Source: Ruminococcus flavefaciens (GTDB lineage: Bacteria; Bacillota; Clostridia; Oscillospirales; Ruminococcaceae). Taken from it: DNA of 64,000 nt. The stretch's first letter is position 1. Each line of letters opens with the position of its first letter. The position numbers and the translations under genes were made by a program. This document shows, piece after piece, positions 23,425-32,389 of the stretch. The stretch lies in the NCBI GenBank assembly GCA_902760805.1, contig CACWHY010000003.1, forward strand, positions 1 to 64,000, in the 5' to 3' direction. The notes beneath the pieces were generated by a model. It ran no database searches. It was not told where the DNA came from and saw only the letters and a list, made by a program, of their open reading frames with translations.

Positions 23425-23453
23425 ATTATAACATATTTATTTCTCTAATTCAA
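23425..23453 (-). promoter_or_regulatory. Promoter of the DivIVA-like gene
   Basis: Minus-strand TTGAAT (23448-23453), 17-base spacer, TATAAT (23425-23430). A second TATAAT lies about 30 bases upstream without a good -35. It separates expression of this gene from ftsZ. Confidence 0.7.
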
Positions 23454-23556
23454 CTATTATAATGTAGAATTTTTATGGTGATTTTAGTGCATATTACAAC
23501 AAAAATCTTCGCCTAATATACAAAACGTAATATTTACAGTAAACGGAGTTAACAAA

Positions 23557-23587
23557 AGAGCGGCTTTCCAAACCGGAAAACCGCTCT
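23557..23587 (-). terminator. Terminator after ftsZ
   Basis: Stem AGAGCGGTTTTCC/GGAAAGCCGCTCT (13 positions, one G.U pair) with a five-base loop, followed on the minus strand by TTTGTT. It ends the ftsZ transcript before the DivIVA-like gene. Confidence 0.85.
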
Positions 23588-23603
23588 GAAGGTACCGAAA
23601 TAA

Positions 23604-24737
23604 TTAGTTGCCAAGCATCTTGAAGATATCGTCAAGGTCATAGTCCTGACTTGTAGAGGGCTTAGCAGCATTGTTATCGCCAAGTCCAAGGCCGTCGATG
23701 AGGGGATTATCGATCTGGATAACATCCTCCTCGCTCTCATTGCCAACACCGAATTCATCGGACTCGTCATCAAGAGGAGCACCATCCTCGAAGCCGGCAG
23801 CGATAACTGTGATAGTCATCTCGTCCTGCATATCCTCCTTGAAAGCTGTACCGAAGATGAACTCAACGCCGTCAGCAGCAGTATCTGTGATCATCTTTGT
23901 AGCTGCATCAACATCAGAGGAGAGGATATCCTCGCTCATAGCGATATTGATAAGGAGTCGCTTAGCGCCGGAGATAGAAGTCTCAAGCAGCGGGCTGGAA
24001 ATAACAGCACTTGCAGCTTCCTTTGCCTTGTCCTTGCCTGAGCCGTGGCCGATAGCCATGTGAGCGTAGCCTGCGCCCTTCATGATAGTAGAAACGTCTG
24101 CGAAGTCAAGATTTATGTAGCCTTCCTCAACGATGAGGTCGGAAATGCTCTTCACACCGGTCTTGAGGACATCATCTGAAAGAGCGAATGACTGCTTCAT
24201 TGTGAGCTGCTGCTTTCCATCGAGGAGCTTCTCGTTAGGAATAACGATAAGAGAATCAACGTACTTTCTCAGCTCAGCGATACCTTTTTCAGCCTGAGCC
24301 ATTTTCTGCTCTCTCTCAAAGAGGAAGGGCTTAGTAACGACTGCGACTGTGAGAATATCCATTTCCTTAGCGATCTTAGCAACTACAGGAGCAGCTCCTG
24401 TACCTGTACCGCCGCCCATTCCAGCGGTGATGAAGATCATATCAGCGCCCTTGAGGTGAGCCTCGATCTCATCTCTGTTCTCCTCAGCACTGCGCTGACC
24501 GATCTCAGGCTTATTGCCTGCGCCTCTGCCCTTAGTGAGCTTAGCGCCGATCGGGATCCTTGTAGTAGCCTTTGACTTATTGAGAGCCTTAGCGTCAGTG
24601 TTGATAGCGATATATTCGATGTTATTAACGCCGGACTCGACCATGCAGTTCACAGCGTTTCCGCCGCCGCCGCCTACGCCAATGACCTTTATATTAACAT
24701 CGGGTTCCATAGCTTCCTCGTAATTGAAATCTGACAT
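23604..24737 (-). CDS. ftsZ: Cell division GTPase FtsZ
   Basis: 377 residues, the tubulin homologue that forms the division ring. The N-terminal nucleotide-binding loop [17 protein letters not shown], the tubulin signature [11 protein letters not shown] (about 106-115) and the synergy-loop region [22 protein letters not shown] are all intact. An acidic linker (about 320-360) leads to the conserved C-terminal peptide [13 protein letters not shown], which binds membrane anchors such as SepF or FtsA. No ftsA lies beside it, so SepF is the likely anchor. ATG has AGGAGGAG upstream. A dedicated promoter lies in the gap before the gene, and a strong terminator follows it. Confidence 0.98.
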   Translation of the reverse strand: MSDFNYEEAMEPDVNIKVIGVGGGGGNAVNCMVESGVNNIEYIAINTDAKALNKSKATTRIPIGAKLTKGRGAGNKPEIGQRSAEENRDEIEAHLKGADMIFITAGMGGGTGTGAAPVVAKIAKEMDILTVAVVTKPFLFEREQKMAQAEKGIAELRKYVDSLIVIPNEKLLDGKQQLTMKQSFALSDDVLKTGVKSISDLIVEEGYINLDFADVSTIMKGAGYAHMAIGHGSGKDKAKEAASAVISSPLLETSISGAKRLLINIAMSEDILSSDVDAATKMITDTAADGVEFIFGTAFKEDMQDEMTITVIAAGFEDGAPLDDESDEFGVGNESEEDVIQIDNPLIDGLGLGDNNAAKPSTSQDYDLDDIFKMLGN

Positions 24738-24814
24738 CTTAAAAACTCCTCCTATTATTATTTATCCTCGATTTATTTCTATAGGATCGATATCATGCTA
24801 TAAATACACATACA

Positions 24815-24843
24815 ATTATATCAAAATTTTTCAGTTTTTGCAA
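24815..24843 (-). promoter_or_regulatory. Promoter of ftsZ
   Basis: Minus-strand TTGCAA (24838-24843), 17-base spacer, TATAAT (24815-24820) preceded by TGA (extended -10). The leader is about 75 bases. Confidence 0.75.
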
Positions 24844-24921
24844 TAGCTCACAAAATTTTTTTGAAATTCTGCAAATCTGACAATTCCGGGACGGTTTTGC
24901 ACAGCATTTTGTACATATTAC

Positions 24922-26019
24922 TTACTGATCATAGTATATCTGGTCGTCGCCGTAGTCGATATTATCGCCGCCGAAACCGTTATCATCAGGGACCGCAAGA
25001 TCATCATAGTCGTTTATGCCGTCGCCGTCATTGTCAGCCCAGGGAGTTTCGCTGTCGTCGTATATTCCCCAGCCATCATCGCCCTCGGCAGGCTCGACGT
25101 AGCCGCTGCCGTCATCGTAGCCGCCGTAATCAACATAGGGCGGATCAGTTTCGGGCTCTGTGGGGAAGATAAGGTTGCCGTCTGAGTCCGTGGGGGGCTC
25201 AGTAGGAAGAACGATACCGGGGATACTTGCCGGATCATCGGTGGTTCTGAAGCTGCACTGGTTGGATCCGATCATAGTCAGATAGCCCTGCTTGCCCTTG
25301 ACGCTCTCGTCGTTCATGACATTCTCGGCAAGCTCCAGCTTATACTCAACGTCGGTCCAGTTGCCCATGCGGAAGATCATTCCGCTTTCGTAAGTTACGA
25401 TTATATCAGAGGGATTAGACAGCTCGATCGCCGAGATACCGTCGTTTACGTCACTTTTCTCGTAACGGCTGACCAGCTGCTCGAAGACCTGGCCCTTCTG
25501 CTCGTCAAGAGAGGTGAGCACCTTTCCGGGAGTCATCTCGTCCGGCTCAAAGCCATAGATTATCGGGATGCCCTTGGTGTAGAAATTGTTGTCCGCCAAG
25601 ATCTTGCCCTTCCTGCTGACCAGGAGAACGCCCTTGTCGTATCGGACATTGAAGGCCGGCACGCAGCGAGTCACCTTGATCCTGAGAGTCGAGGGGAAGT
25701 CCCTGTGGACGTCGGCAGTCTCAACATACAGCAGCTTATCAAGGATCTGCTGCTCGCTTTTGTCCGTATCTATGCGGAAAAGGTTATCTCCCACCCTTAT
25801 GCCTGAGGCCTCTACGATCTCCATATAGGTATAGGTCTCGGACTCGCCGGAAATAACGATCTCGTTTATATTAAAAAGGAATGTGAAGCACAATGTTGCT
25901 CCGGCAGTAAGTGCAAGAATGAACACGATAAATGCGTACCACGTCATCTTGCGCTTGCGGCGGCGCATACGCTTGCCGCTGTTCTGCCGTTCGATATTGG
26001 TTTTCTCAACGTCGTTCAT
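24922..26019 (-). CDS. ftsQ: Cell division protein FtsQ/DivIB with an acidic C-terminal tail
   Basis: 365 residues. A basic cytoplasmic N-terminus (KRMRRRKRK), one membrane helix (about 28-50), then a POTRA domain (INEIVISGESETYTYMEIVEASGI) and a FtsQ/DivIB beta domain (about 120-240). It joins the FtsL/FtsB subcomplex at the septum. Odd is a long, very acidic, Tyr/Asp-rich tail (about 255-365) that carries DNDGDGINDYDD, a thrombospondin type 3-like calcium-binding sequence, absent from ordinary FtsQ. It is last in the leftward dcw run before ftsZ, 22 bases after murA. Confidence 0.88.
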   Translation of the reverse strand: MNDVEKTNIERQNSGKRMRRRKRKMTWYAFIVFILALTAGATLCFTFLFNINEIVISGESETYTYMEIVEASGIRVGDNLFRIDTDKSEQQILDKLLYVETADVHRDFPSTLRIKVTRCVPAFNVRYDKGVLLVSRKGKILADNNFYTKGIPIIYGFEPDEMTPGKVLTSLDEQKGQVFEQLVSRYEKSDVNDGISAIELSNPSDIIVTYESGMIFRMGNWTDVEYKLELAENVMNDESVKGKQGYLTMIGSNQCSFRTTDDPASIPGIVLPTEPPTDSDGNLIFPTEPETDPPYVDYGGYDDGSGYVEPAEGDDGWGIYDDSETPWADNDGDGINDYDDLAVPDDNGFGGDNIDYGDDQIYYDQ

Positions 26020-26040
26020 ATTTTCTCCAAACGCCGCAGC

Positions 26041-27294
26041 TCACACCCTGCGGATATCTCCGCCAAGGCTCGCTGCCGCCTCCTCAATTTTTTCGTATCC
26101 TCGGTCGATGTGGTGCAGGCCGGTGATCACCGTTTCGCCCTGTGCAGAAAGAGCCGCAGCCACCATAGCTGCACCGCCCCTCAGGTCAGTTGCCTCCACC
26201 TCAGCACCATGCAGGGAGCGTACTCCCCGAACAACAGCCACCTTTCCCAGCACCTGGATGTCCCCGCCCATTTTGTTCAGGGCATCTGTATGGCGATAGC
26301 GGCAGTCGAAGATGTTCTCCTCGAAAACGCTGGTGCCGTCGGCAGTACACAGCGCCGCCATGAGCACAGCCTGTGCATCTGTGGGAAATCCCGGATGAGG
26401 CATGGTCCTTATCCGCTCCCGGACGCATTTCAGCCGTCCGCCGCTGCGCAGGTAAATGCTGCTGTCCTTTGTATAAATGCTGCACCCGGTCTGTTCGAGC
26501 ACCGAAAGGAAGGGCTCCATTTCCGGGACGCAGGCATTGTTAAGTATGAGCTCTCCTCCGGCAGCCGCCGTCATGGAGAGGTATGTCGCACCGGCTATCC
26601 TGTCCGGCATGACGGTGTGATCGCAGCCGTGGAGCTGCTTTGTTCCGCTGATAACGATCCTGCTGCCGCCGTCCCCCTTGATCTGAGCTCCGCAGGCTCT
26701 CAGGAAGGAGCACAGGTCGCAGATCTCAGGCTCACGGGCAGCGTTGTTCAGCACAGTCTCGCCCTCAGCGCAGGCTCCGCAGAGGATAACGTTCTCCGTA
26801 GCGCCCACTGACGGGAATGGAAGGCTGATCTTCGCTCCGTGGAGGTGCTCGGCCTTGCAGACTATCTGTCCGCCGGCGTCGCTTACCGAAACTCCCATTT
26901 TCCGCAGAGCTGCCAGGTGCATATCGATCGGCCGGGGACCCAGCTCGCAGCCGCCGGGGACGCTAACTGTACACTCCCCCATTCGGCCGATAATGGCTCC
27001 CATGAACATGATCGATGAACGCATCTGCCGCATAAGGCTCTCCGGGATCTCAGTTGCATTTATCCCAGAGGGGTCTGCGGTAACGGTGTTTCCGGAGAAG
27101 CTGCACCTGCACCCAAGGCAGTTGAGGATCCGTGCTGCCGAATATACATCGGTCAGCCGAGGGCAGTTCCTCAGTACACACTCCCCTTTGCAAAGAACGC
27201 AGGCCGCCATGATCGGCAGGGCGCTGTTTTTGCTGCCCTGGAGCTTCAGCTCGCCATGGAGCCGCCTGCCTCCGTTGATTATAAGTTTCTGCAT
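26041..27294 (-). CDS. murA: UDP-N-acetylglucosamine 1-carboxyvinyltransferase
   Basis: 417 residues. MurA transfers enolpyruvate from PEP to UDP-GlcNAc, the first committed step of peptidoglycan synthesis. The pattern LQGSKNSALPIMAA at the N-terminus and VPGGCELGPRPIDMH with the catalytic, fosfomycin-sensitive cysteine (about 115) are intact, and the C-terminus has GGAAMVAAALSAQGETVI. ATG at 27294 is one codon inside the longest frame, with GGGGTGG before it. The placement between murG and ftsQ is usual for Clostridia; a second paralogue elsewhere is likely but not visible. Confidence 0.95.
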   Translation of the reverse strand: MQKLIINGGRRLHGELKLQGSKNSALPIMAACVLCKGECVLRNCPRLTDVYSAARILNCLGCRCSFSGNTVTADPSGINATEIPESLMRQMRSSIMFMGAIIGRMGECTVSVPGGCELGPRPIDMHLAALRKMGVSVSDAGGQIVCKAEHLHGAKISLPFPSVGATENVILCGACAEGETVLNNAAREPEICDLCSFLRACGAQIKGDGGSRIVISGTKQLHGCDHTVMPDRIAGATYLSMTAAAGGELILNNACVPEMEPFLSVLEQTGCSIYTKDSSIYLRSGGRLKCVRERIRTMPHPGFPTDAQAVLMAALCTADGTSVFEENIFDCRYRHTDALNKMGGDIQVLGKVAVVRGVRSLHGAEVEATDLRGGAAMVAAALSAQGETVITGLHHIDRGYEKIEEAAASLGGDIRRV

Positions 27295-27351
27295 CAAACC
27301 ACCCCACAGCTTTTTGTGTATACTATGCCGGGGAGGGGTTTTTGGTGAATT

Positions 27352-28494
27352 TTACTTTTTGCCCTTGGCGATCAGCTTATCGATGACCGCTAAGATCCTC
27401 TCGTTCGTGTCGGAGAGGTGGAGAGCTCCGGCAGCCTCGCCCATGGAGGCCACTTTTGCCGGGTCAGAGCTGAGCTTCTCGATCTCGCTGATGATGCGCT
27501 CGTTGGAGGCGTCCTTCTGCTCGATAACGATAGCAGCTCCTGCCTTGCCCAGCACCATAGCGTTGTGGTACTGGTGATTTCCCGCAACTATAGGCGACGG
27601 GATCAGAATGGAGGCCTTGCCTGCTGCCTCAAGCTCAGCTAGAGTAGAGGCTCCGCTTCGGCAGACCACAAGATCAGCCGCCGCAAGACAAACGTCCATG
27701 TCATTTATGTACTCAGTTATCCTGAGCCTGTCGTTTTTGAGAGGGATGCCTGCCTCCTTCATTGCCTGAGGGAAGCTGTCCTTGCCCATTCCGCCGTAGC
27801 CATGGATATGGTTGATCTTCAGGCCCTTGCCGACGTGCCACTTTATGGCCTCGGTCATGGTGGAATTGATACAGCCGGCTCCCAGGCTTCCGCCGAAGGA
27901 AAGGATCGTGAAGCTGTCATCGAAGCCCAGTTTTGCTCTTGCCTGAGACTTGCTCAGCTTCTCGGAGATAGTGCTCCTGACAGGAAGTCCGGTAACGCTG
28001 TACTCGAACTTATCCTTGTCCATGAAGTTCAGAGCCTCCTTAACGGTGAGCATAACGTAGTCAACTTCCTTGGCCAGCAGCTTGTTAGTCACTCCCGGAT
28101 AGGCGTTCTGCTCATGGATAGCTGAGGGAATGCCCATTCGTGCGGCCTTTCTGATAACGGGACCGGCAGCATAGCCGCCTGTTCCGATAGCGATGTCAGG
28201 CTTAAAACCGGCCACGATCTCCTTGGCACGCTTGCCTGATGTGGCAAGATATGTCACCGCCTTGATATTTCTTCCGATATTTTCAAGGGAAAGGCTCCTC
28301 TGGAAGCCGGCCACCTTGATCGTCTCAAGCCTGAAGCCGGCCTGAGGCACAAGTCTGGCCTCCATTCCCTTGGGAGTGCCTGCAAAGAGGAACTCCGCAT
28401 CGGGATATTTCGATTTGATGATGTCTGCGATAGCAAGACCGGGATTGATGTGTCCGCCGGTGCCTCCGCAGGCGATCAGAACTCTCAAACTCAT
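27352..28494 (-). CDS. murG: Undecaprenyl-PP-MurNAc-pentapeptide GlcNAc transferase
   Basis: 380 residues. MurG adds GlcNAc to lipid I to make lipid II on the cytoplasmic face. The N-terminal glycine loop IACGGTGGHINPGLAIAD, the second G loop SFGGSLGAGCIN, and VVCRSGASTLAELEAAGKASILIPSP with the UDP-sugar-binding region are all present. AAAGGAG lies eight bases before ATG. It lies 15 bases downstream of ftsW and is cotranscribed with the dcw genes. Confidence 0.96.
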   Translation of the reverse strand: MSLRVLIACGGTGGHINPGLAIADIIKSKYPDAEFLFAGTPKGMEARLVPQAGFRLETIKVAGFQRSLSLENIGRNIKAVTYLATSGKRAKEIVAGFKPDIAIGTGGYAAGPVIRKAARMGIPSAIHEQNAYPGVTNKLLAKEVDYVMLTVKEALNFMDKDKFEYSVTGLPVRSTISEKLSKSQARAKLGFDDSFTILSFGGSLGAGCINSTMTEAIKWHVGKGLKINHIHGYGGMGKDSFPQAMKEAGIPLKNDRLRITEYINDMDVCLAAADLVVCRSGASTLAELEAAGKASILIPSPIVAGNHQYHNAMVLGKAGAAIVIEQKDASNERIISEIEKLSSDPAKVASMGEAAGALHLSDTNERILAVIDKLIAKGKK

Positions 28495-28509
28495 TTCGCA
28501 ATGCTCCTT

Positions 28510-29811
28510 TTATGCGTTCTGGGGCTCATCTAAGCCCTCCTCAGGCTCCGGACGGCGTTTGGTCTTGGCCTTTGGCTTGTTGTCCTCGTCCTCCTCCGGG
28601 TAATACCGCTGCTGGGAGATGTTGAGCATGATGCCCATTTCCACCAGCTGCATGATAAGCGCCGTTCCTCCGTAGCTGAAGAATGGCAGGCTGATACCGG
28701 TATTAGGGATAAGGTTGCTGACAACGGCCAGGTTGAGGACCGTCTGTATGCCGATCTGTGTGGTGATGCCAACTGCGATGAGCATCCCAAAGCGGTCCTT
28801 GCAGCGCACAGCAATGGAGAAGCCCTCAATGATCAGCAGCAGGAATACTATTATTATGGCCAGAGCTCCCACGAAGCCCAGCTCCTCACAGACGATAGGG
28901 AAAACGAAGTCGTTCTTAGTCTCGGGAAGATAGAGGTACTTCTGGCGGGAATTTCCCAGTCCTAAGCCGAAAAGTCCGCCCGATCCGATAGCGATGATCG
29001 AGTTGGCGGTCTGCCATGTGTCGCCGAGAACATCAGCAAAGGGATCCTTCCAAGATCTCATTCTGACCTGAACGTAGCTTCCCGGGATACTCGCCTGCCA
29101 GGAAACATAGGCGATAGCGGCGCCTATAGCGACGGCTCCCAGAGCCAGGAAGTGCTTTTTGTTGACTCCTCCGCAGAGGATCAGCGCAACAGCGATCGCT
29201 GAGATCAGCATGATACCTGAGATGTGCTTCTCCAGTGCGATGAGCACAACGTAAACTCCCAGAAGAAGGGCGTATTTCACGATACCTGTCATGAAGGTGT
29301 TCATCTTCTTGCCGTCACGCTCCATGCTGTAGGCGAAGAAAATTATCAGCGCCAGCTTTGCCAGCTCTGAGGGCTGCAAATTCACAGGACCGATCGTGAT
29401 CCAGCGCTTAGCTCCCATGGTACCGCCCTCGTCGTTACCGATAGCCAGCACCACGATCAGCAGTATGGCCACCAGGAAGTAGAAAAGTCCGGCAATGTTG
29501 AAATTATGGAGCAGCGGCAGCCTGATCTTCTTGAAATTGTGGTAGTCCATTTTCATGAAGAAGATCATTCCCACGAAGCCTACGATAGCGTGCTTGGCCT
29601 GATTTTTTGCGTAAAACAGACCGTCGCCGTGTTCGCTGTAGGCCCATGCGTAGCTGGCGGAGGCCATCATGACCAGTCCCACCACCAGCAGTATCATAAC
29701 GTATGCGAAGAAGGAAAGGCTTATGTCGCTGGTCTTGCTGTCGCCCAGATAGGCACGAAACAGACCCACAGTGTCCTTCTTACGTTTCTTTTTTGCAGCA
29801 GAAGTTGCCAT
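28510..29811 (-). CDS. ftsW: Septal peptidoglycan glycosyltransferase FtsW
   Basis: 433 residues, a SEDS-family protein with about ten membrane helices that polymerises lipid II at the septum together with its class B PBP. Conserved segments are visible: GAKRWITIGPVNLQPSELAKLALIIFFA, GNSRQKYLYLPETKNDFVFPIVCEELGF, and the C-terminal NTGISLPFFSYGGTALI. The C-terminal cytoplasmic tail is charged and Pro/Lys-rich. ATG 29811 is chosen because AGGAGG sits five bases before it; the longer frame adds eight residues without a site. Confidence 0.94.
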   Translation of the reverse strand: MATSAAKKKRKKDTVGLFRAYLGDSKTSDISLSFFAYVMILLVVGLVMMASASYAWAYSEHGDGLFYAKNQAKHAIVGFVGMIFFMKMDYHNFKKIRLPLLHNFNIAGLFYFLVAILLIVVLAIGNDEGGTMGAKRWITIGPVNLQPSELAKLALIIFFAYSMERDGKKMNTFMTGIVKYALLLGVYVVLIALEKHISGIMLISAIAVALILCGGVNKKHFLALGAVAIGAAIAYVSWQASIPGSYVQVRMRSWKDPFADVLGDTWQTANSIIAIGSGGLFGLGLGNSRQKYLYLPETKNDFVFPIVCEELGFVGALAIIIVFLLLIIEGFSIAVRCKDRFGMLIAVGITTQIGIQTVLNLAVVSNLIPNTGISLPFFSYGGTALIMQLVEMGIMLNISQQRYYPEEDEDNKPKAKTKRRPEPEEGLDEPQNA

Positions 29812-29854
29812 AAAGCCTCCTAAATTGCTCTGCATCCAAACCGCAGGCAGTTGA

Positions 29855-30895
29855 TCATTTGTATGTCAGCAAAGTGATTATTCCCAGAATACCGAAGATG
29901 ATACCGGTCAGTGAGAAGGTTATCACGATCTTGTACTCGCTGAAGCCGCTCATCTCGAAGTGGTGGTGGATAGGCGTCATCTTGAAAATTCGCCTGCCCT
30001 CGCCGTATTTTTTCTTGGTGTACTTGAAATACAGCACCTGCATGACCACTGAGAGCGCCTCCAGGATATAGACCATAGCCACTAAAACAAGCAGCAGGTG
30101 CTTGTGGAGGACCAGTCCCACGCCGGTGACTGCGGCGCCAAGGAACATGGATCCTGTGTCGCCCATGAAGCACTTGGCAGGATTTAAGTTCCACAGAAGG
30201 AAGCCCAGACAGCCTCCAGCCAGTGCCATGGTGAAGAATGTGATCTCGTCCGCACGGATTATTGAGGCAGCTACTGTGAACACCAGCATAGCTGCGAAGG
30301 TCACAGATCCGCAAAGGCCGTCAACGCCGTCGGTGAGATTAACTGCATTTGTCAGGTAAATGATAACGGGAATGAGAATGATGTAGTAGAACACTCCCAG
30401 GGAAGGAGTCACCCAAAAGCCGAAGTCAAGCCTTGTGGAGGAGTCCCCTGCCTTTGAGAGAAGGTAGAGGAAGCCCAGCGAGAAGACCACCTGAAGAACG
30501 ATCTTCTGCATAACGCTAAGTCCGTCGTTGTGCTTTTTTGTGACCTTGATGAAGTCATCAATGAAGCCGATAAGTCCGAACAGCGCTGCGAACACGATGA
30601 CCCCCAGCAGTCTGTAGAATGCGTGGTGTGTGGCGGTGTCCGTAACGTCCGGAGAGGTCTTCAGCCGCCAGATCCAATAGCCGGCGATCGCAGTTATCAC
30701 AGATGAGATGATGAACATGAAGCCGCCCATTGTGGGAGTTCCCTGTTTCTTGGCGTGCCACTGAGGGCCGTCCTCGGTCTTGATTGGCTGGCCGAACTTC
30801 AGTCTGTGCAGAAAAGGCACCAGCACGATGCCGGAAACTCCTGCGATAGCAAAGGACAGAAGTGCCGTCAGCAGATTAACGATCCATAAAGTCAT
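29855..30895 (-). CDS. mraY: Phospho-N-acetylmuramoyl-pentapeptide-transferase
   Basis: 346 residues, about ten membrane helices. MraY joins UDP-MurNAc-pentapeptide to undecaprenyl phosphate, making lipid I. Visible signatures are GTPTMGGFMFI, FIDDFIKVTKKHNDGLS with the catalytic aspartates, NAVNLTDGVDGLCG, and the C-terminal PIHHHFEMSGFSEYKIV. It sits between murE and ftsW; murF, which usually precedes it, is missing. Confidence 0.96.
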   Translation of the reverse strand: MTLWIVNLLTALLSFAIAGVSGIVLVPFLHRLKFGQPIKTEDGPQWHAKKQGTPTMGGFMFIISSVITAIAGYWIWRLKTSPDVTDTATHHAFYRLLGVIVFAALFGLIGFIDDFIKVTKKHNDGLSVMQKIVLQVVFSLGFLYLLSKAGDSSTRLDFGFWVTPSLGVFYYIILIPVIIYLTNAVNLTDGVDGLCGSVTFAAMLVFTVAASIIRADEITFFTMALAGGCLGFLLWNLNPAKCFMGDTGSMFLGAAVTGVGLVLHKHLLLVLVAMVYILEALSVVMQVLYFKYTKKKYGEGRRIFKMTPIHHHFEMSGFSEYKIVITFSLTGIIFGILGIITLLTYK

Positions 30896-30935
30896 TTATT
30901 CTCACAACTCCCGTAGTTTTTGAAATTGCCGCTCA

Positions 30936-32369
30936 TTAGAGCAGCTTGAGCCCCTCTGCAACGACCTCACGCTCGTCGAAGTGGATATGCTCATTGCCTG
31001 CAAGGATCTGATAATCCTCATGGCCCTTGCCTGCAAGAACTATTATATCATCTTTTTCAGCGATTTTCAAGGCATGATAGATAGCTTCACGACGGTCTGT
31101 GACCACATCATAGGGAACATCAGTCCCTTCAAGGCCAACAAGGATGTCCTTGATGATCAGCTCAGGGTCCTCATTTCGGGGATTATCCGAGGTAACGATC
31201 AGTCTGTGGGCGTACTTTGCCGCAGCCTGAGCCATTTTCGGGCGCTTAGCAGCGTCACGGTTGCCTCCGCAGCCGAAGAGACAGATAAGTCTTCCGGCGG
31301 TGTATTCCCGCACGCTCCTGAGAACGTTCTCGATAGCGTCGGGAGTGTGTGCGTAATCGCAGATAACTGTGAAGTCACGTCCTGTGGGAATCACCTCACA
31401 CCTGCCCTTAACGCCGTTGTAGTTCTCGATAGCGCCAAGTATAGCCTCGAAGGACAGGCCTTCTCTCAGGCAGACTGCGATAGCCGCAGTCAGATTGGAC
31501 ACATTGAACAGTCCTGGGATCCTGGTCTTCACAAGGTGGGACTTGCCTCCGGAGCAGAACCAGAAGCTGCTGCCGGTGGACTTTATCTTGATGCCGTCTG
31601 CGTAGAAGTCAGCATTCTGCTTGATGCTGAAGGACTTCTTCTCGCAGCTCACCTCGCCGAAGAGGCGGCTGCCGTAGTCGTCGTCGATGTTGATGATAGC
31701 CGTATCGCAGATGTCGAAGAGCATCTTCTTGGCCTGATAGTAGTCCTCCATGTCCTTATGGTAGTCCAGGTGATCCTGAGTCAGGTTGGTGAACACCGCT
31801 GTCCGAAACCATGAAGCGCCGATCCTGTTCTGCACCAGTCCAAAGGAACTCACCTCCATAACAACATACTCGCAGCCTGCCTTCACCATTTTGTCCAGCA
31901 GAGCCATGAAGTCGTAGGTCATGGGAGTGGTGTTGTCTGTGTGGAGAACCTGGTCCCCGATCTCGTTCTGGATAGTTCCCACAAGTCCGGTCTTATGGCC
32001 GGTGGTCATGAGGATATGCTTGATAACGCTGGTAGTGGTGGTCTTTCCATTCGTGCCGGTAACTCCCAGCATTTTCAGCTTGCGCTCAGGATGCCCGAAC
32101 CAAGCCGAGCAGAGCTTTCCGTAGAAAAACCGTGTGTTGTCCACGATGATCTGCTTCTCGCCCAGACCAAGGTCACGCTGGCACACAACTGCCGCAGCAC
32201 CCTTCTCCAGCATTTCAGCAGCGGCATCGTGGCCGTCGAAGCTGTTTCCCTTGATGCAGACGAAAAGGCTTCCCTTCTGCACCTTTCTTGTGTCGTCAGT
32301 AATGGAGGTTATCTCTGTCTCGCCGATAGAAGTAACGGCGCCGTTTTCAAGAAGATCTGATAGTCTCAT
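30936..32369 (-). CDS. murE: UDP-MurNAc-L-Ala-D-Glu:diaminopimelate ligase
   Basis: 477 residues, an ATP-dependent Mur ligase that adds the third stem residue. It has the ATP loop GVTGTNGKTTTTSVIKHI, the carbamylated-lysine region, and the DNPRNEDP motif that marks meso-diaminopimelate-specific MurE rather than the lysine type. The organism therefore probably has a diaminopimelate-type wall. AAGGAGGAACAAC precedes ATG. It lies 20 bases after the PASTA PBP gene. Confidence 0.95.
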   Translation of the reverse strand: MRLSDLLENGAVTSIGETEITSITDDTRKVQKGSLFVCIKGNSFDGHDAAAEMLEKGAAAVVCQRDLGLGEKQIIVDNTRFFYGKLCSAWFGHPERKLKMLGVTGTNGKTTTTSVIKHILMTTGHKTGLVGTIQNEIGDQVLHTDNTTPMTYDFMALLDKMVKAGCEYVVMEVSSFGLVQNRIGASWFRTAVFTNLTQDHLDYHKDMEDYYQAKKMLFDICDTAIINIDDDYGSRLFGEVSCEKKSFSIKQNADFYADGIKIKSTGSSFWFCSGGKSHLVKTRIPGLFNVSNLTAAIAVCLREGLSFEAILGAIENYNGVKGRCEVIPTGRDFTVICDYAHTPDAIENVLRSVREYTAGRLICLFGCGGNRDAAKRPKMAQAAAKYAHRLIVTSDNPRNEDPELIIKDILVGLEGTDVPYDVVTDRREAIYHALKIAEKDDIIVLAGKGHEDYQILAGNEHIHFDEREVVAEGLKLL

Positions 32370-32389
32370 GTTGTTCCTCCTTATTTTGC

